The translations under genes were made by a program, and so were the position numbers. Source: Vitellaria paradoxa (taxonomy: Eukaryota > Streptophyta > Magnoliopsida > Ericales > Sapotaceae). Taken from it: a DNA stretch of 64,000 nt. The stretch spans positions 10,329,223 through 10,393,222 of the forward strand of contig CM034241.1 in assembly GCA_019916065.1 (NCBI GenBank). Direction: 5' to 3'. Under the pieces are notes generated by a model. That model did no database searches and had not been told where the DNA came from. It saw only the letters and a list, made by a program, of their open reading frames with translations. Position 1 is the first letter of the stretch. Each line of letters opens with the position of its first letter. This document shows positions 34,230 through 46,448 of the stretch, one piece after another.

Positions 34230-35193
34230 TCTTTTTTCACCAGTGGAACTTTTAGCACCAATATTTATCCTAGTACCTCTCTCAACCTAAAACCAAAATC
34301 GTAAATCAATGAATAAATAATTATTTATTTATTCAAATCTAAAACATACTTTAAAAAAATATTTCTTTTTCTTATTCAAGGTTCCGTAATAAAAACACAA
34401 ATTTTAAAATTTAAAATTTTTATACCAACTAAATTTTAATTCCTCAAAATCAAAACTAATTTACACATACATTTATAATTCATAAGACAGCCACAATCAC
34501 ATAATTTATCATGTAACAGTAAACAAATAATTATAAAATTAAACCACGCATAATAAATTTAATTTTTATTTAACTCCACCCCCCTCAAATTAAATTTGAT
34601 AGAGGTTTTCCCTAAAATACCATTCAGAATTGACTAAAACAAAGTTTTGGACAGGGAATAAAAGTTCTCTAGATTGATTTATTGCCACTGCCAAGTCGTA
34701 AAGAAACTGAAATCTGCCACTGCTACCTCGCGGTTTTTTTTCCCTTTTCTTTACTGAAGTTATGTATGTTATATATATAATATATATTTATATAACACAC
34801 ATGTAATAGATTACCAGGAGGCTTGGAATCCTAATGGAGTTGGGCTGCACGTTTCCCAATCCATCTATATAACCATTCAATCTGGCAGCATCTCGGTTTT
34901 TTTTTTTAAAGTACCATTTACAAATATACGTATGTATAATGAAACACTTAAGTATTATAAGTTTAAAAATAATTAGTATCCTATTTAATTCATAATACAT
35001 TTTTAATATTATATATTTTTTTATAAATTAAAATTTTATAATTCACATAAAATATTCAAACATCAAAAGAAACATCACGCAACCCGTCCACAATCAAATC
35101 AATAATTAATCAATGCCTAAAAAAAATTTAAATCAACTAAATTTCTTTTTTTTTTAAAAAAAACCAAAGTAAGAAAAATTTTGGGTCATCACA
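34230..35193 (-). repeat. Truncated Tekay-like LTR, minus strand
   Basis: On the minus strand it starts TGTGATGACC at 35,193. It matches the LTR at 46,449-47,999 through the AGAGGTA...CCACTGGT region near 34,235-34,280 and stops there. An ORF of 70 codons within it (35,000-34,788) is LTR sequence. No internal region is attached on either side. Confidence 0.8.
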
Positions 35194-36204
35194 GTTTCTT
35201 CGTATTTACTATCTTAGTGCACTTTTTATTTAGGATGACATCTCAGTATTATATTGTTCATCTTATTCGCAATATGTTCTTGATGGAATTAATTATAATA
35301 CGCTAGTTGTCAGTCTTTCTTATTAGTCATAAACTCTGGAGAGTAAAGTGATGTTTTCTTCCGACATTTTTCAGTTTTGTCTTTCTTATTCTATATTCAC
35401 ACACTTTATATTTGTTTAGTTATTTTTTGATCTCCAATTTAAAAAATAATCATATCACTGGTAGAAATTTCTTCAGGTACTCACTGTTAAAATTTTGTCA
35501 CTGTCAACAGTTACACAATTCTAGATTCTGCACTTATGTCTTTTTCTGCTATCCGGTTCAGCTATTTTTGGAATGTTCTTATTTCCAAACTTAAGCTGAT
35601 TTACCATCTTAAGTTTGAGATAGGGTATTAAAATATTCTATATTACGTTATAATATATTATTTTTATGTATTACCTATATCAGAATATTTAGTATTTAAT
35701 AAGTAATTACTTTTATTTTGGCATGTAGATCGTTACCATACATACCATTCATTGTAAGTCTATTTAAAGACCTCTTCTAACCTTTATGATACTTATGAGA
35801 AGATGTAGATCTTACATATTCTATGCCCAATTCGATTACTTCTTGCCTTCTATTTTTTTCATTCCAACAAGCACTATTAGCGATTGTCAAATGAGGTTGC
35901 CTGAGTTTCGTTGTTGCGAATATGCCAGGCACAAATTAATTGCGGTCTATGCTTGGCGACAACCAAAAGCGATAGCTAATAGTGCTTTTGCGACTACTAA
36001 AGCTGTCACCTTCAACCACCAAAATAGCCTTTTCCAGTAGTGAGTCTAACTTATCCATTTACTTGATAAATTTTTAATCATATTTTTCAATCATATATGT
36101 ATATATATTATATATACGCTATCAAAATAATAAAAATAAAATTCTAACATAACTCAAAAATCACTGTTTATTATAAAAATTCAATGGTAATAGAAATTAA
36201 AAAT
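35194..36204. other. Unassigned stretch with a possible CACTA terminus
   Basis: This is mostly AT-rich sequence without recognisable genes. The right part (35,860-36,041) has words resembling CACTA subterminal repeats (CCAAAAGCGA, TTGCGACTACTAAAG). It ends TTTTCCAGTAGTG, whose complement CACTACTGGAAAA is a CACTA-type end. A CACTGGTAGAAA at 35,456 might be the other end, but the two ends do not pair well and no target duplication is seen. The open frames here look like chance. Confidence 0.35.
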
Positions 36205-37754
36205 ATATATATCTTAATATATTTGAATAAAGTATAGGTATCTTTTTGTATCTATATAGATATTCATAAGAAAGAATAAAGATATTATAAATGCGTATAA
36301 GTAAAGATAAAACAAGTCGTGCTTATTATGTGACTATATAGATGATTTTACATTTCATGCACAAAGGGGAAAAACACTTTATAAAAATGTAGAAGTGCAC
36401 GTTACGGCGAGATCTCACGGCTATGGTCACGGGTTTGAAAATTTTCATATTCCTTTCGAAACAATCAATGGATATTTCCCAATACATATTCATCTGTCAT
36501 TAATTTACAAGAATGTGTACAAAGGGGTTTCTTCTCTCTTCTTTAATTTTGCATTAGAAGTCAATCTTCCAGACTGAAAAGTCACTAAAATCTTGATTTC
36601 GGAAGATACTAATCACCTTCTAGGCCATTGTTACATCAAACACTTTGCCTTCCACATACCATAGCACGAAAAACGGTGGTTGATTAATGGAGCATTATCA
36701 GGGCACGCCAATCACAACTATAGGTTGGGATGTCATTGGTTTTTTTAAGTAAAGGGTTTTTAATGTTTTGTTTTTCATTCTGTTCTTTATTTATTAGGAT
36801 TTTGTAAGTTTTTACATTTTTAATTTATATATAAATTTAAAAATTAAATTCTTATAAGACATTATTGTTTGTGCACCTGCTGAAAAACCATACCTACGTA
36901 CCATGGATGTGCTTGACAATTCTCCACGTAGGCTTTGAAGATTAAGCACCAATGAAGTTCTCCAAGTCCACGGCTTTATTTGGAGCCTTTGCATTGCTTT
37001 ACTGACAAGTCTTTATTGGGACAGTTTATTTTTCCGCTACTAAGTTAAAGTAATTTATTTTTATTTTAATAACCTTCTACTATTAGCTAATACGTAGGTT
37101 AACGTGGATGGCTCAGTTTTTTTTCCCTCCCTTACATTCCATTTCCTACTTTAAAAATAGTTAATTTTAATTATCAATTGTAATAAATAACATATTTTAA
37201 GGAAAAAAATGAATTCTAACCAAATTTTACCAATTTATGTTTGATTTGAAATTGTATAAAAATTTTAAAAGTTGGTTATTCAAGTGAAATGAAGTCTAAT
37301 TTATTAAATATTATGTTTATTACAAATATATAATTTAGTGAAAATCTTTGTCAAATAAAACAAATTCTATCAATTTCATCATTCTAAATATAGCGTAAAG
37401 GTTATTAAATATAGTACCCTACTAAAAAAGAAACTAGCATAGTTGTAGATTTAGTTCCAAACAAGGTATCAATTCCACTACTAATATAGAACATACTGGC
37501 ATTGGTATGTTGTAACGGTTTTTTTTTTTTTTAATTTTACGTTATAAAATTATAAATTCATAAAAATATATAGATTTACTAAAAAAAATGATATATCAGT
37601 CAAAAGTATATATGAAGTATAATTTAAGTATAAAATATAAAGTTATACATTGTTTATTTTTAATATTTTCATGTTAATAATGTTTAAAAACAGCTAATTT
37701 AACATACTATAGAACGGACAATAAAATAATGAATTTTCTCTCTCTCTCTCTCTC
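36205..37754 (+). repeat. Repeat R, tandem copy 1
   Basis: This is a direct duplication of 37,755-39,270 with a period of 1,514 bp (TATCTATATAGATATTC at 36,249 and 37,763). It ends in a CT-microsatellite (about 37,738-37,755). The copies differ by scattered substitutions and short indels. No protein family is recognisable in any frame, and short frames such as 36,395-36,577 are not conserved as frames between copies. Confidence 0.92.
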
Positions 37755-39270
37755 TTTTTGTGTATCTATATAGATATTCATAAGATATGAATAAAGATAT
37801 TATAAATGCGTATAAGTAATGATAAAACAAATTATGCTTATCCTTTGACTATATAGATGATTTTACTTTTCATGCACAAAGGAGAAAAACACTTTATAAA
37901 AATGTAAAAGTGCACGTTACCGCGAGATCTCATGGCCATGGTCACGGGTTTGAAATTTTTCATATTCCTTTCGAAACAAGCAATGGATATTTCCCATATA
38001 TATTCATCTGTCATTAATTTACAAGAATGTGTACAAAGGGGTTTCTTCTCTCTTCTTTAATTTTGCATTAGAAGTCAATCTTCCAGACTGAAAAGTCAAT
38101 AAAATCTTGATTTCGAAAGATACTAATCACCTTCTAGGCCATTGTTACATCAAACACTTTGCCGTCTACATACCATTGTACGAAAAACGGGTGGTTGATT
38201 AATGGAGCATTATCAGGGCACGCCAATCACAACTATAGGTTGGGATGTCATTGGTTTTTTTAAGTAAAGGGTTTTTAATGTTTTGTTTTTCATTCTGTTC
38301 TTTATTTATTAGGATTTTGTAAGTTTTTACATTTTTAATTTATATATAAATTTAAAAATTAAATTTTTATAAGACATTGTTGTTTGTGCACTGCTGAAAA
38401 ACCATACCTACGTACCATGGACGTGCTTGACAATTCTCCACGTAGGCTTTCAAGATTGAGTACCAATGAAGTTCTCCAAGTCCACGGCTTTACTTGGAGC
38501 CTTTGCAATGCTTTACTGACATGTCTTTATTGGGACAGTTTATTTTATCCGCTACTAAGTTAAAGTAATTTATTTTTATTTTAATAACCTTCTACTATTA
38601 GCTAATACGTAGGTTAACGTGGATGGCTCGGTTTTTTTCCCCCCCTTACATTCCATTTCCTACTTTAAAAATAGTTAATTTTAATTATCAATTGTAATAA
38701 ATAACATATTTTAAGGAAAAAAATGAATTCTAACCAAATTTTACCAATTTATGTTTGATTTGAAATTGTATAGAAATTTTAAAATTTGGTTATTCAAGTG
38801 AAATGAAATCTAATTTATTAAATATTATGTTTATTACAAACATATAATTTAGTGAAAATCTTTGTCAAATAAAACAAATCCTACCAATTTCATCATTCCA
38901 AATATAGCGTAAAGGTTATTAAATATAGTACCCTATTAAAGAAAGAAACTAGCATAGTTGTAGATTTAGTTCCAAACAAGGTACCAATTCTAGTACTAAT
39001 GTAGAACATACTGGCATTGGTATGTTGTAACGGTTTTTTTTTTTAGTTTTTCGTTATAAAATTATAAATTCATAAAAATATATAGATTTACTAAAAAAAT
39101 GATACATCAGTCAAAAGTATATATGAAGTATAATTTAAGTATAAAATATAAAGTTATACATTGTTTATTTTTAATATTTTCATGTTAATAATGTTTAAAA
39201 ACAACTAATTTAACATACTATAGAAAGGGACAATAAAATAATGAATTTTCTCTCTTTCTCTCTCTCTTTT
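37755..39270 (+). repeat. Repeat R, tandem copy 2
   Basis: This is the second unit of the 1.51 kb direct duplication. It also ends in a CT-rich tract (39,250-39,270), suggesting unequal crossing-over between CT tracts as the origin. Its 3' third is the part found inverted at 1-435. Confidence 0.92.
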
Positions 39271-40067
39271 ATGTAGAATTTACGAAACAGCAAATAATAT
39301 CTTTCGTTATTTTTGGTTCTATAAATTTTAATGAATAAATAAATTTTTAAAAAAATTCAATACAAAAAGGCACCATCTAAGATATTTTTTTTAACATTCA
39401 AAAAATTTTCGGTGTGAGTCAAAAAAATATTCAAGTAAATCAGAAAGTACCAGTTCATAGTGATAAATAATTAGTATGAATTATATTATTTATATTGAAT
39501 TTTATCATGGCAACTAGTTTAGAGGCCAACTCTTCATGCCAAGCATGTATGAAAATGATGCATCATACACCAACTACGTATTGAGGATCAGAAACAAGAT
39601 TTAATAGCCTAGGTAAAATGCACGGCCATCACGATTTGCTAATAGTTTATGAACTTCTCGATTACCATGCCTCTGTACATCTATAATAATAGACTCCGGA
39701 ATTTTTTTTAAGTGTGATATAAATTTTTTTTAATATTTTAAATAAATTTTTTTTAAATGTGAAAATTTCTAAAGTGCATGTGTATAGTTAAGATGATAAA
39801 TAATAAGACACTGCAACAAAGTATAATACAGTTAAAATTATATATGTCTAACAAATGTTTCTTACACAAAATAACAATCAAACTGATATGATAAATTACA
39901 ATAGTACTCTTCACAGTCTCATATTTTAAACCTTTACAAAATAGTAAGATGGTCACTATGACTTCAATAAAACAAGTCGGATCAATTTTTTTTTCCTTAG
40001 GACTTCAGATGTGACAGCCGCTACCTTCCGGCCGGATGTGGAGCTGCACCTGATAATAAGAACAAAA
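39271..40067. other. Unassigned AT-rich spacer
   Basis: No gene, repeat or RNA was recognised. One GC-richer island near 40,010-40,055 stands out from its surroundings. It could be read as a short exon-like piece in either strand, but I cannot assign it. Confidence 0.35.
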
Positions 40068-40590
40068 TTATCTTAATATGTATGAATAAAATATAAATAT
40101 CTTCTTCTATATCATATAAATATTAGTAAGATACGGATAAGATTTATAGATAGGTATAAGTAATAGTAACACAAATCCTACAAATTCCCAGTCCATGAAG
40201 TTGGTTTAACTTTTATGCACAAGGGAGAAAAACATTTTTATGAAAATACGAAAGTGCATGTTAACGCGAGATTTTCATGGCCAGGTCACGGATGTGAAAA
40301 TTTTCACCATTCGTTTCTTTGCAACTATCAATAGATATATCCATATATATAAATATATATATCATCTATCATTTACAGAATGCGCCGAATGCAGTTTTGT
40401 CCCTCTTCTTTAATTATACATTAAAGTCAATCTTTCTGACTGAAATGTCTAACAAATCTTGATCATCAAAGATACTAATTTCCTGCTAGCTCTTTGTCGC
40501 ATCAATCCGTGCATCTTGCCTTCAACGTGCCATTTTCCATACGGGGGTTAATTAATGAAGCCATAGTCAAAATGGTCTGGACTACGTTGG
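40068..40590 (+). repeat. Repeat R, diverged third copy (5' part only)
   Basis: It aligns in order with 36,205-36,720: TTATGCACAAGGGAGAAAAACA, AAAGTGCATGTTA, TTAAAGTCAATCTTTC and GATACTAATTTCC words. It is much more diverged than copies 1 and 2 and stops near 40,590. It shows that the duplication has an older member in direct orientation. Confidence 0.75.
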
Positions 40591-41117
40591 ATGAAAGTTA
40601 GTAGGTATCCGTTTGCTCGATCTCCACGTGTTCACCACAAAAACGACGACGAATTTAGTTTAAGAGTTAATCGTTACCTAAGAATGACCAAATGGATGAC
40701 ATACATGATTGTTAAACAAGTCTGAATTTCAATAATACATGCCAATAAATAAAGTAAAATAATTCTAAATTTTTTCTTTATTTTTTTAATTGTTTCTAAA
40801 TTCGATTTCTTTCATTGGTTTGTTGACATCCAATGAATTGATTTGAATTTCGGACCACCACCCAAGTAATATATTGGATGAGATTGCATCCAAGTAATAA
40901 ATATATAGATTTGAATTGAATTATGATTAAATTATTTAGATTGAATTTTGATTTTAATTAATTGAACTGGGCTAATTCATATATTGTATTAAGCCCAATC
41001 ATATTTTAGATTGAAGTGGTCCAAGTAATAAATACTGAATTAGATAAGGTCCAAGGAAGAATTTGGATTGGATTCACTTAGATTGACCCAAGTAATAAAA
41101 ATTGAGTTGATTTGTGT
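40591..41117. other. Unassigned AT-rich spacer
   Basis: No ORF or known repeat is visible. From about 40,860 a loose repetition of GGATTGGATT and CCAAGTAATAAAT words begins, leading into the trinucleotide-rich tract. Confidence 0.35.
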
Positions 41118-42235
41118 ATTATTATTATTATTATTTAGATTTGAATAATAAGAATTTAGATTGGATTGGGCCCAACTAATTTTTGATTGAATTTGGATTG
41201 GATTGAGCCGAACTTATTATTATTAATATTATTATTTTATTATTATTATTTTAATTTTGACTAATAATATTATTATTAATTTAAATAATTTAATAACATT
41301 AGTATTATGATTTTAAATAATAATATTATTACTATTAATTTAATTTTGAATGATAATATTATTATTAATTTAAATAATTTATTAATATTATTATAGTAAT
41401 GTTATAGTATATTCTCATTAGAGGTCGGTGTATTATTATTAATTTAACTAATTTATTATATTATTATTACTATTATTATAATAGGAATATTATTATTATT
41501 TGATATTCTTACTACTATTATTATTATTACTATTATTCTCATCAAGGGCTTGATATCATTATCAATTTAATTACATTTCAACTATTACTTTTATTATATT
41601 TTAATTTTAGTAGTACCATTATTATTATTATTATTATATTATTATTAGGATTTGAGTAGCATTATTATTATTATTATTTGAATTTTCCGTAATAATACTA
41701 TTCTTATTATAACTAATTTAGTATTATTGATATTCTGATTAGAATAATAATAATATTTTAAATTGTTCGATAATATTATTATTATTCTCACTAGGGGTTA
41801 GTATATTAATATTAATACTATTATTATTACAATTTAATTTTGGCACGACTATTATTATTATAATAATAACATTATTATTAGTAGTACAAAAATTATTATT
41901 ATTTAATATTATTATCGCTATTATTATATTATTAAGATTCATGTATTATTATTATTTGAATTTTGAATAATAATATTATTCTCAGTTTAACTATGTTAAT
42001 ATTATTAATATTCTCGTTAGGATGATAATAATAATAATAGTAATAATAATATTTTAAAGTGTTATATAATATTTTTATTATTCTCATAAGGAGTTTGTGT
42101 ATTATTATTAACATTATTAGTACTATTATTATTATTACAATTTAATTTTATCAGTACTATTATACAATAGTAATAGTAATATTATTATTATTATTATTAT
42201 TATTATATTATTATACAAGTTTGTGTATTATTATT
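41118..42235. repeat. (ATT)n-rich imperfect microsatellite tract
   Basis: This is over 1.1 kb of interspersed ATT/AAT runs with short unique words between them. The part from about 41,815 onward is repeated inverted at 53,455-53,893. Long frames of Ile/Asn in this tract are microsatellite artefacts. Confidence 0.85.
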
Positions 42236-42514
42236 TTTTTAAAATTTAACACTTTTATTGTATAACTAACTTAATTAATTTAATTTCTAGCATGTCACTT
42301 TGAAATTTTAGGATTGACTTTGAAAATAATTTAATTTCTAGTACTTTAAAATTACCCAAAAGCCTAATAACATATTAAACATTTAAAAAAAAGTCCAATA
42401 TTATTACCGAAAAAAAGTAAATCTTTGTAAAAACCCAACATTAACAACATATTTATAAAAACCTAATAACACATTTAATCAACAATAAAAACATAACAAC
42501 AACAACACATCATT

Positions 42515-45500
42515 TGTAATAACCTGAATTTTTTATCCCTCTTAATTAATTTGCTTAAGTGTGGTTGTGATATTTGTTATAGTAAAAATCTAGAAAATTG
42601 AGGATTTGAAAATTTTTGGAATAATAAAATTATTTGGAAAGATTTTCGGATTGAATTTCACTCTATGTGGGAGTTTAATGTAGAATTTCTAAAATTTTTA
42701 TGCAAACACTTCCTAACCCAATTATCTATTTGGTTCAAACCAAGCCCATTAACCCATGGGTCAACCTTTTTCTTTGACTCACCTCAATTCACTTCAACTC
42801 AATTTATCACTCAATGAGTTGACTCATGAATAGTTGCTCTAAATTATTTCCCCATAATTTCATTCTCCATCTTCCATACACTCTCACAATCTTTCAAAAT
42901 TATTTGACTAATTAGATAAAGAGAAGACCCTACATTGATGACCTTAAAGCATCTTTTCAAATTATTTAGCAAACAAGATTTAAAGCATTTTGTTTGAAAG
43001 CTAGCATGATTTAAAGCATTTTGTTAAATTGTCAAAAAGCTAGCATGATTATTTAATTTGTCAAAAAGTTAGCATGATTCCTGGATCATGCCACCCATCC
43101 TCATCCATCCTCCAACACCTATCTTTAATTATGTGGTTAGATAGTCAAAAAGGCTAAGCTAGATTATTTGGATTATACTACCTAATGCATAATGCTACTT
43201 TAGTGGTTTTCAAGTTTAGGTAGTGGAACTTGTTTTTCTCTACCGGCACTTCCTCTACACTCCCTATAAATTGTGTGTCTTCAAAGAGAAGAAAATAAAA
43301 GAGAAATAATAATAAATCATTAATTAGTGAGGTTCGAGATTTGGTGTTTCTTGGAGGAAGAAGAAAGACTTGAAATTTTTCAATTTGGGTGGTATTCAAA
43401 GCTAACTCATTTTTCCTTCTCAGACTTGGTCATAAATATCTTCATTGAGGTAGGATAACGAATCTCCTAAAATATATTTGATGCATTTGCTAGGTTTGAA
43501 GTATGAAACTTGATTATGATAAAATATATACCCGTATATTGGGGGTAGGGAAACAGAAATTTTGACTGATGTAACTCAGCAGTATGCTGACAGCTCTCTA
43601 TTTGTAACTTCTAATGTGCTCCTGACCCCTAAAACGGTGGAATCAGGCTTCGGCTAAAACATAAAAGTTGTATCCCTTTCAGTTTTCTTTCCAGCCCAAG
43701 AAGAATTGCATCAATCCGATTTGTGAGTCAAAAGTTATGCCCAAAATACTGAGCACGTGTAAAACTGTATTTTCTGAACAAACTGAATTCAAGACTATTT
43801 TTGGTACCTTTAGACCTTAGAATTTTAAAAAGTGTAAACCATGAAAGTTGTAGGTCTTGAAGTCTAGTTTCTACAGATATAAAGTTTATAGATATTGGAG
43901 TCTTGCTCTATTTTATATGAATTTTCTTTCAAGCTGCTATTTTTGCTTAGCTTTAATTGATGCTTGTTTGGATTTTTTTAGAATATTATGTTTAAAGATT
44001 TATTAAAATTTCCAATTACCTTCTGTTAGTTATTGTCATCTTAATAATTTCTATTGATATGAAATTATTTTAAACTGGATATTACGTATTATTTGACACT
44101 ATAATATTGATGATAATTGACTTAGATAATCAGTTTCATCATGGATAGTTAGATGACTTATTCAAACTAAAATGATAAGTATTTGATAAAATGCCTAAAA
44201 GAAATAATGGACTTGTTCTCTTCGCATTTGGTCTTCCTTAATGAAGTTGATTTATTATTAGGCATTGTTTTGTCAACCTAGCATGTTATATAACTATATT
44301 TTTATGATTAAGTGAATTTAATGAAACTTATTTAATACCTTCCTAAGCATTGGAATAATTCTATGGACATTTGTGGATATATTGAAGCCGAAAACCTATG
44401 ATAAGGGTTTGATTATAAAGATGATGATGATTGAAAAATTTATTTAAATTATTTTGAATAAAAAAATATATAAAACTTATAAATTTTTCTAAAATTAAAT
44501 ATAAGTTCAAAGAGCTATTTATTATCTTTATATTCCATAAAACAATAAAATAAAAGGTAAAAGAGGCAGAAACTGAGATTTGTAGCCAATGAGGTTTGAA
44601 CTTGTGATTTTAAATCGCAATTAGGGTCACCTACCCACTAAGCTACCAACCTCGGCCTAATTAATATACCATTAGAAATAATTTTATTCTTATCAAAGGT
44701 GGTATAAACTTGTCAAAACAATTAACTAAAATACTAATTCGTATTCAAATTTTTTTTTTTACTTACTACTTGTTAATTTACATGTAGTAACTATCTTTGT
44801 GATAAAGATATTGGTGACTATATTAAATCTTTGATTTATTGAGAATTATTATTAAATTATGGATTTAGATAAAGTGCTTAAAAATATACTGCATGTGACT
44901 GAATAATCTCACTTTTGATTCATCGCCCGAGAACATTGCTGGTTGTTATTAAAAATATCTGATTTCCATACAAGGTACCCTTGGAATGTAAAAGGGTGAG
45001 AAGAAATTAAGGCACTCGGTGCTAAAGTTATTTTTGGCAATGGGGTGATGGGTGGGTAGAAATGGCCTTTTAGATGAAGATGGGAACATGCATTTTATTT
45101 GGGAGATACTCCCTTCTGACCTGGCCAGTCAGGTAGCCGGTCGCGATGGCTAGGTTTTGGTAGGTGACACCGTCGGTATGCATTGGATGCTAAGCTCGTA
45201 AAGTCACTGGTTCCCAAGACTGGGGGTAGAGGAGGATAGAAATATGATTGCCTTAGGAGGATTTAGATTAAACCCCTTTATCAGATTTTACTATGACTGG
45301 CAATCTGTTTTACTTATGTATGAATGATGTGTTGGAATTATTTAATTATATTTAATTCCTCTTGATGAATATTTTATAAAATATATATATATATATATAT
45401 ATGAAACTTGTATCGCTACGAGGTTTGATCCCGAGACCTTGAAGATCTAAATGTGAGATCCCTACCATTGCGACACAGACTTCATTGTGTTACACACATC

Positions 45501-46232
45501 AATATTTAACTATTTTTATATGTAAGTAAAATAGTAGTTACGGTGACGGTTTCATCGAACCATTGTAAGTATAATTTACATTATTCAGTTGGGATCTATT
45601 GAATTAATTGTTGCATGAACAGTATGCCAGCTAATCACATTCACTGTATTGGGTTATCTAATACAGTGTAGTATTATTAACACTGCATATAGACACCTTG
45701 GAGATTCTGATTACTGGACTTAGTAGCTCACCCCTTGTGGGAAAATTTTTTTAGGATATTAAGTACAGGGATACAGAAGATGAGTTGGAAAGAGATTAAT
45801 TTCTCTTAAATATTCTATCAGAAGAGTGATCTATTTTTTTTTTCTTTCCTACGCAGAGCTGGAGGACTTTATTTTTTTGTCTGCAACAATTGTTGGATGA
45901 TTGTAATTATTAAGCTTAGACCTAATTTGCTTTTAATTGGTATGTAATGTTAATCGCGTGGTTGAGACACTTAGATGGCTCTGTAATATTTTTCTCTATC
46001 TTTAATTCGTGCCCTTTAGTTGAAATCCCATCCAATGATTCAATCAAATGACTTATAAATATTGTTGGATAAACAAGGGATTTTGAATATTTTAAATTGT
46101 TTTTGCGGGTTAACCCCAGTTTGGAGGAAAAATTCTGGAGTGTGACAGAGTATTATTATCATCTTATTTTATACCCATTTTAATTCCCCAGTCACCTCGA
46201 GCATTCGGGTTATGAAAATGTGGGGCGTGACA
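42515..46232 (+). repeat. Solo LTR of the T1 family (3,718 bp) with TCATT duplication
   Basis: It starts TGTAATAACC and ends GGGGCGTGACA. The flanks are TCATT at 42,510-42,514 and again at 46,233-46,237. It aligns along its length with the T1 LTRs but carries about 110 bp near 44,050-44,160 that they lack. A solo LTR with a matching duplication is the product of LTR-LTR recombination. The right palindrome arm near 53,155-53,175 has the site without the LTR. Confidence 0.93.
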
Positions 46233-46448
46233 TCATTAACAAAAAATAAAAACAGTATAAAATGCCAAAAAGGGGGAAAAAAGCAACTCCGCATTAATTT
46301 ACAGTCGATTCAACAATTAAATAAATTAAACAAAAAAATCATAACCTACAAGAGTTTTAGTAATCTTAATTTACAACATTTTCAATAATAAAACAAAAAA
46401 AATACCAATTAACCTACATATTCCACAAAAAAACCAACTCACAGTAAA
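46233..46448 (+). other. Palindrome flank, left arm
   Basis: The unique AT-rich sequence outside the Tekay-like LTR pairs with the reverse complement of 52,941-53,160, including AAGCAACTCCGCATTAATTT. It proves the inverted duplication extends past the retrotransposon. Confidence 0.85.

Noticed and set aside
36395..36577. 60-codon frame in repeat R as a conserved small gene
   Set aside because: Indels in the second and third copies shift or stop the frame.
41739..42114. Minus-strand frames rich in Ile and Asn
   Set aside because: They are translations of (ATT)n microsatellite sequence.
41118..42235. Regular short repeats considered as a CRISPR-like array
   Set aside because: There are no conserved repeat/spacer units. 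It is an imperfect trinucleotide tract in a plant genome.
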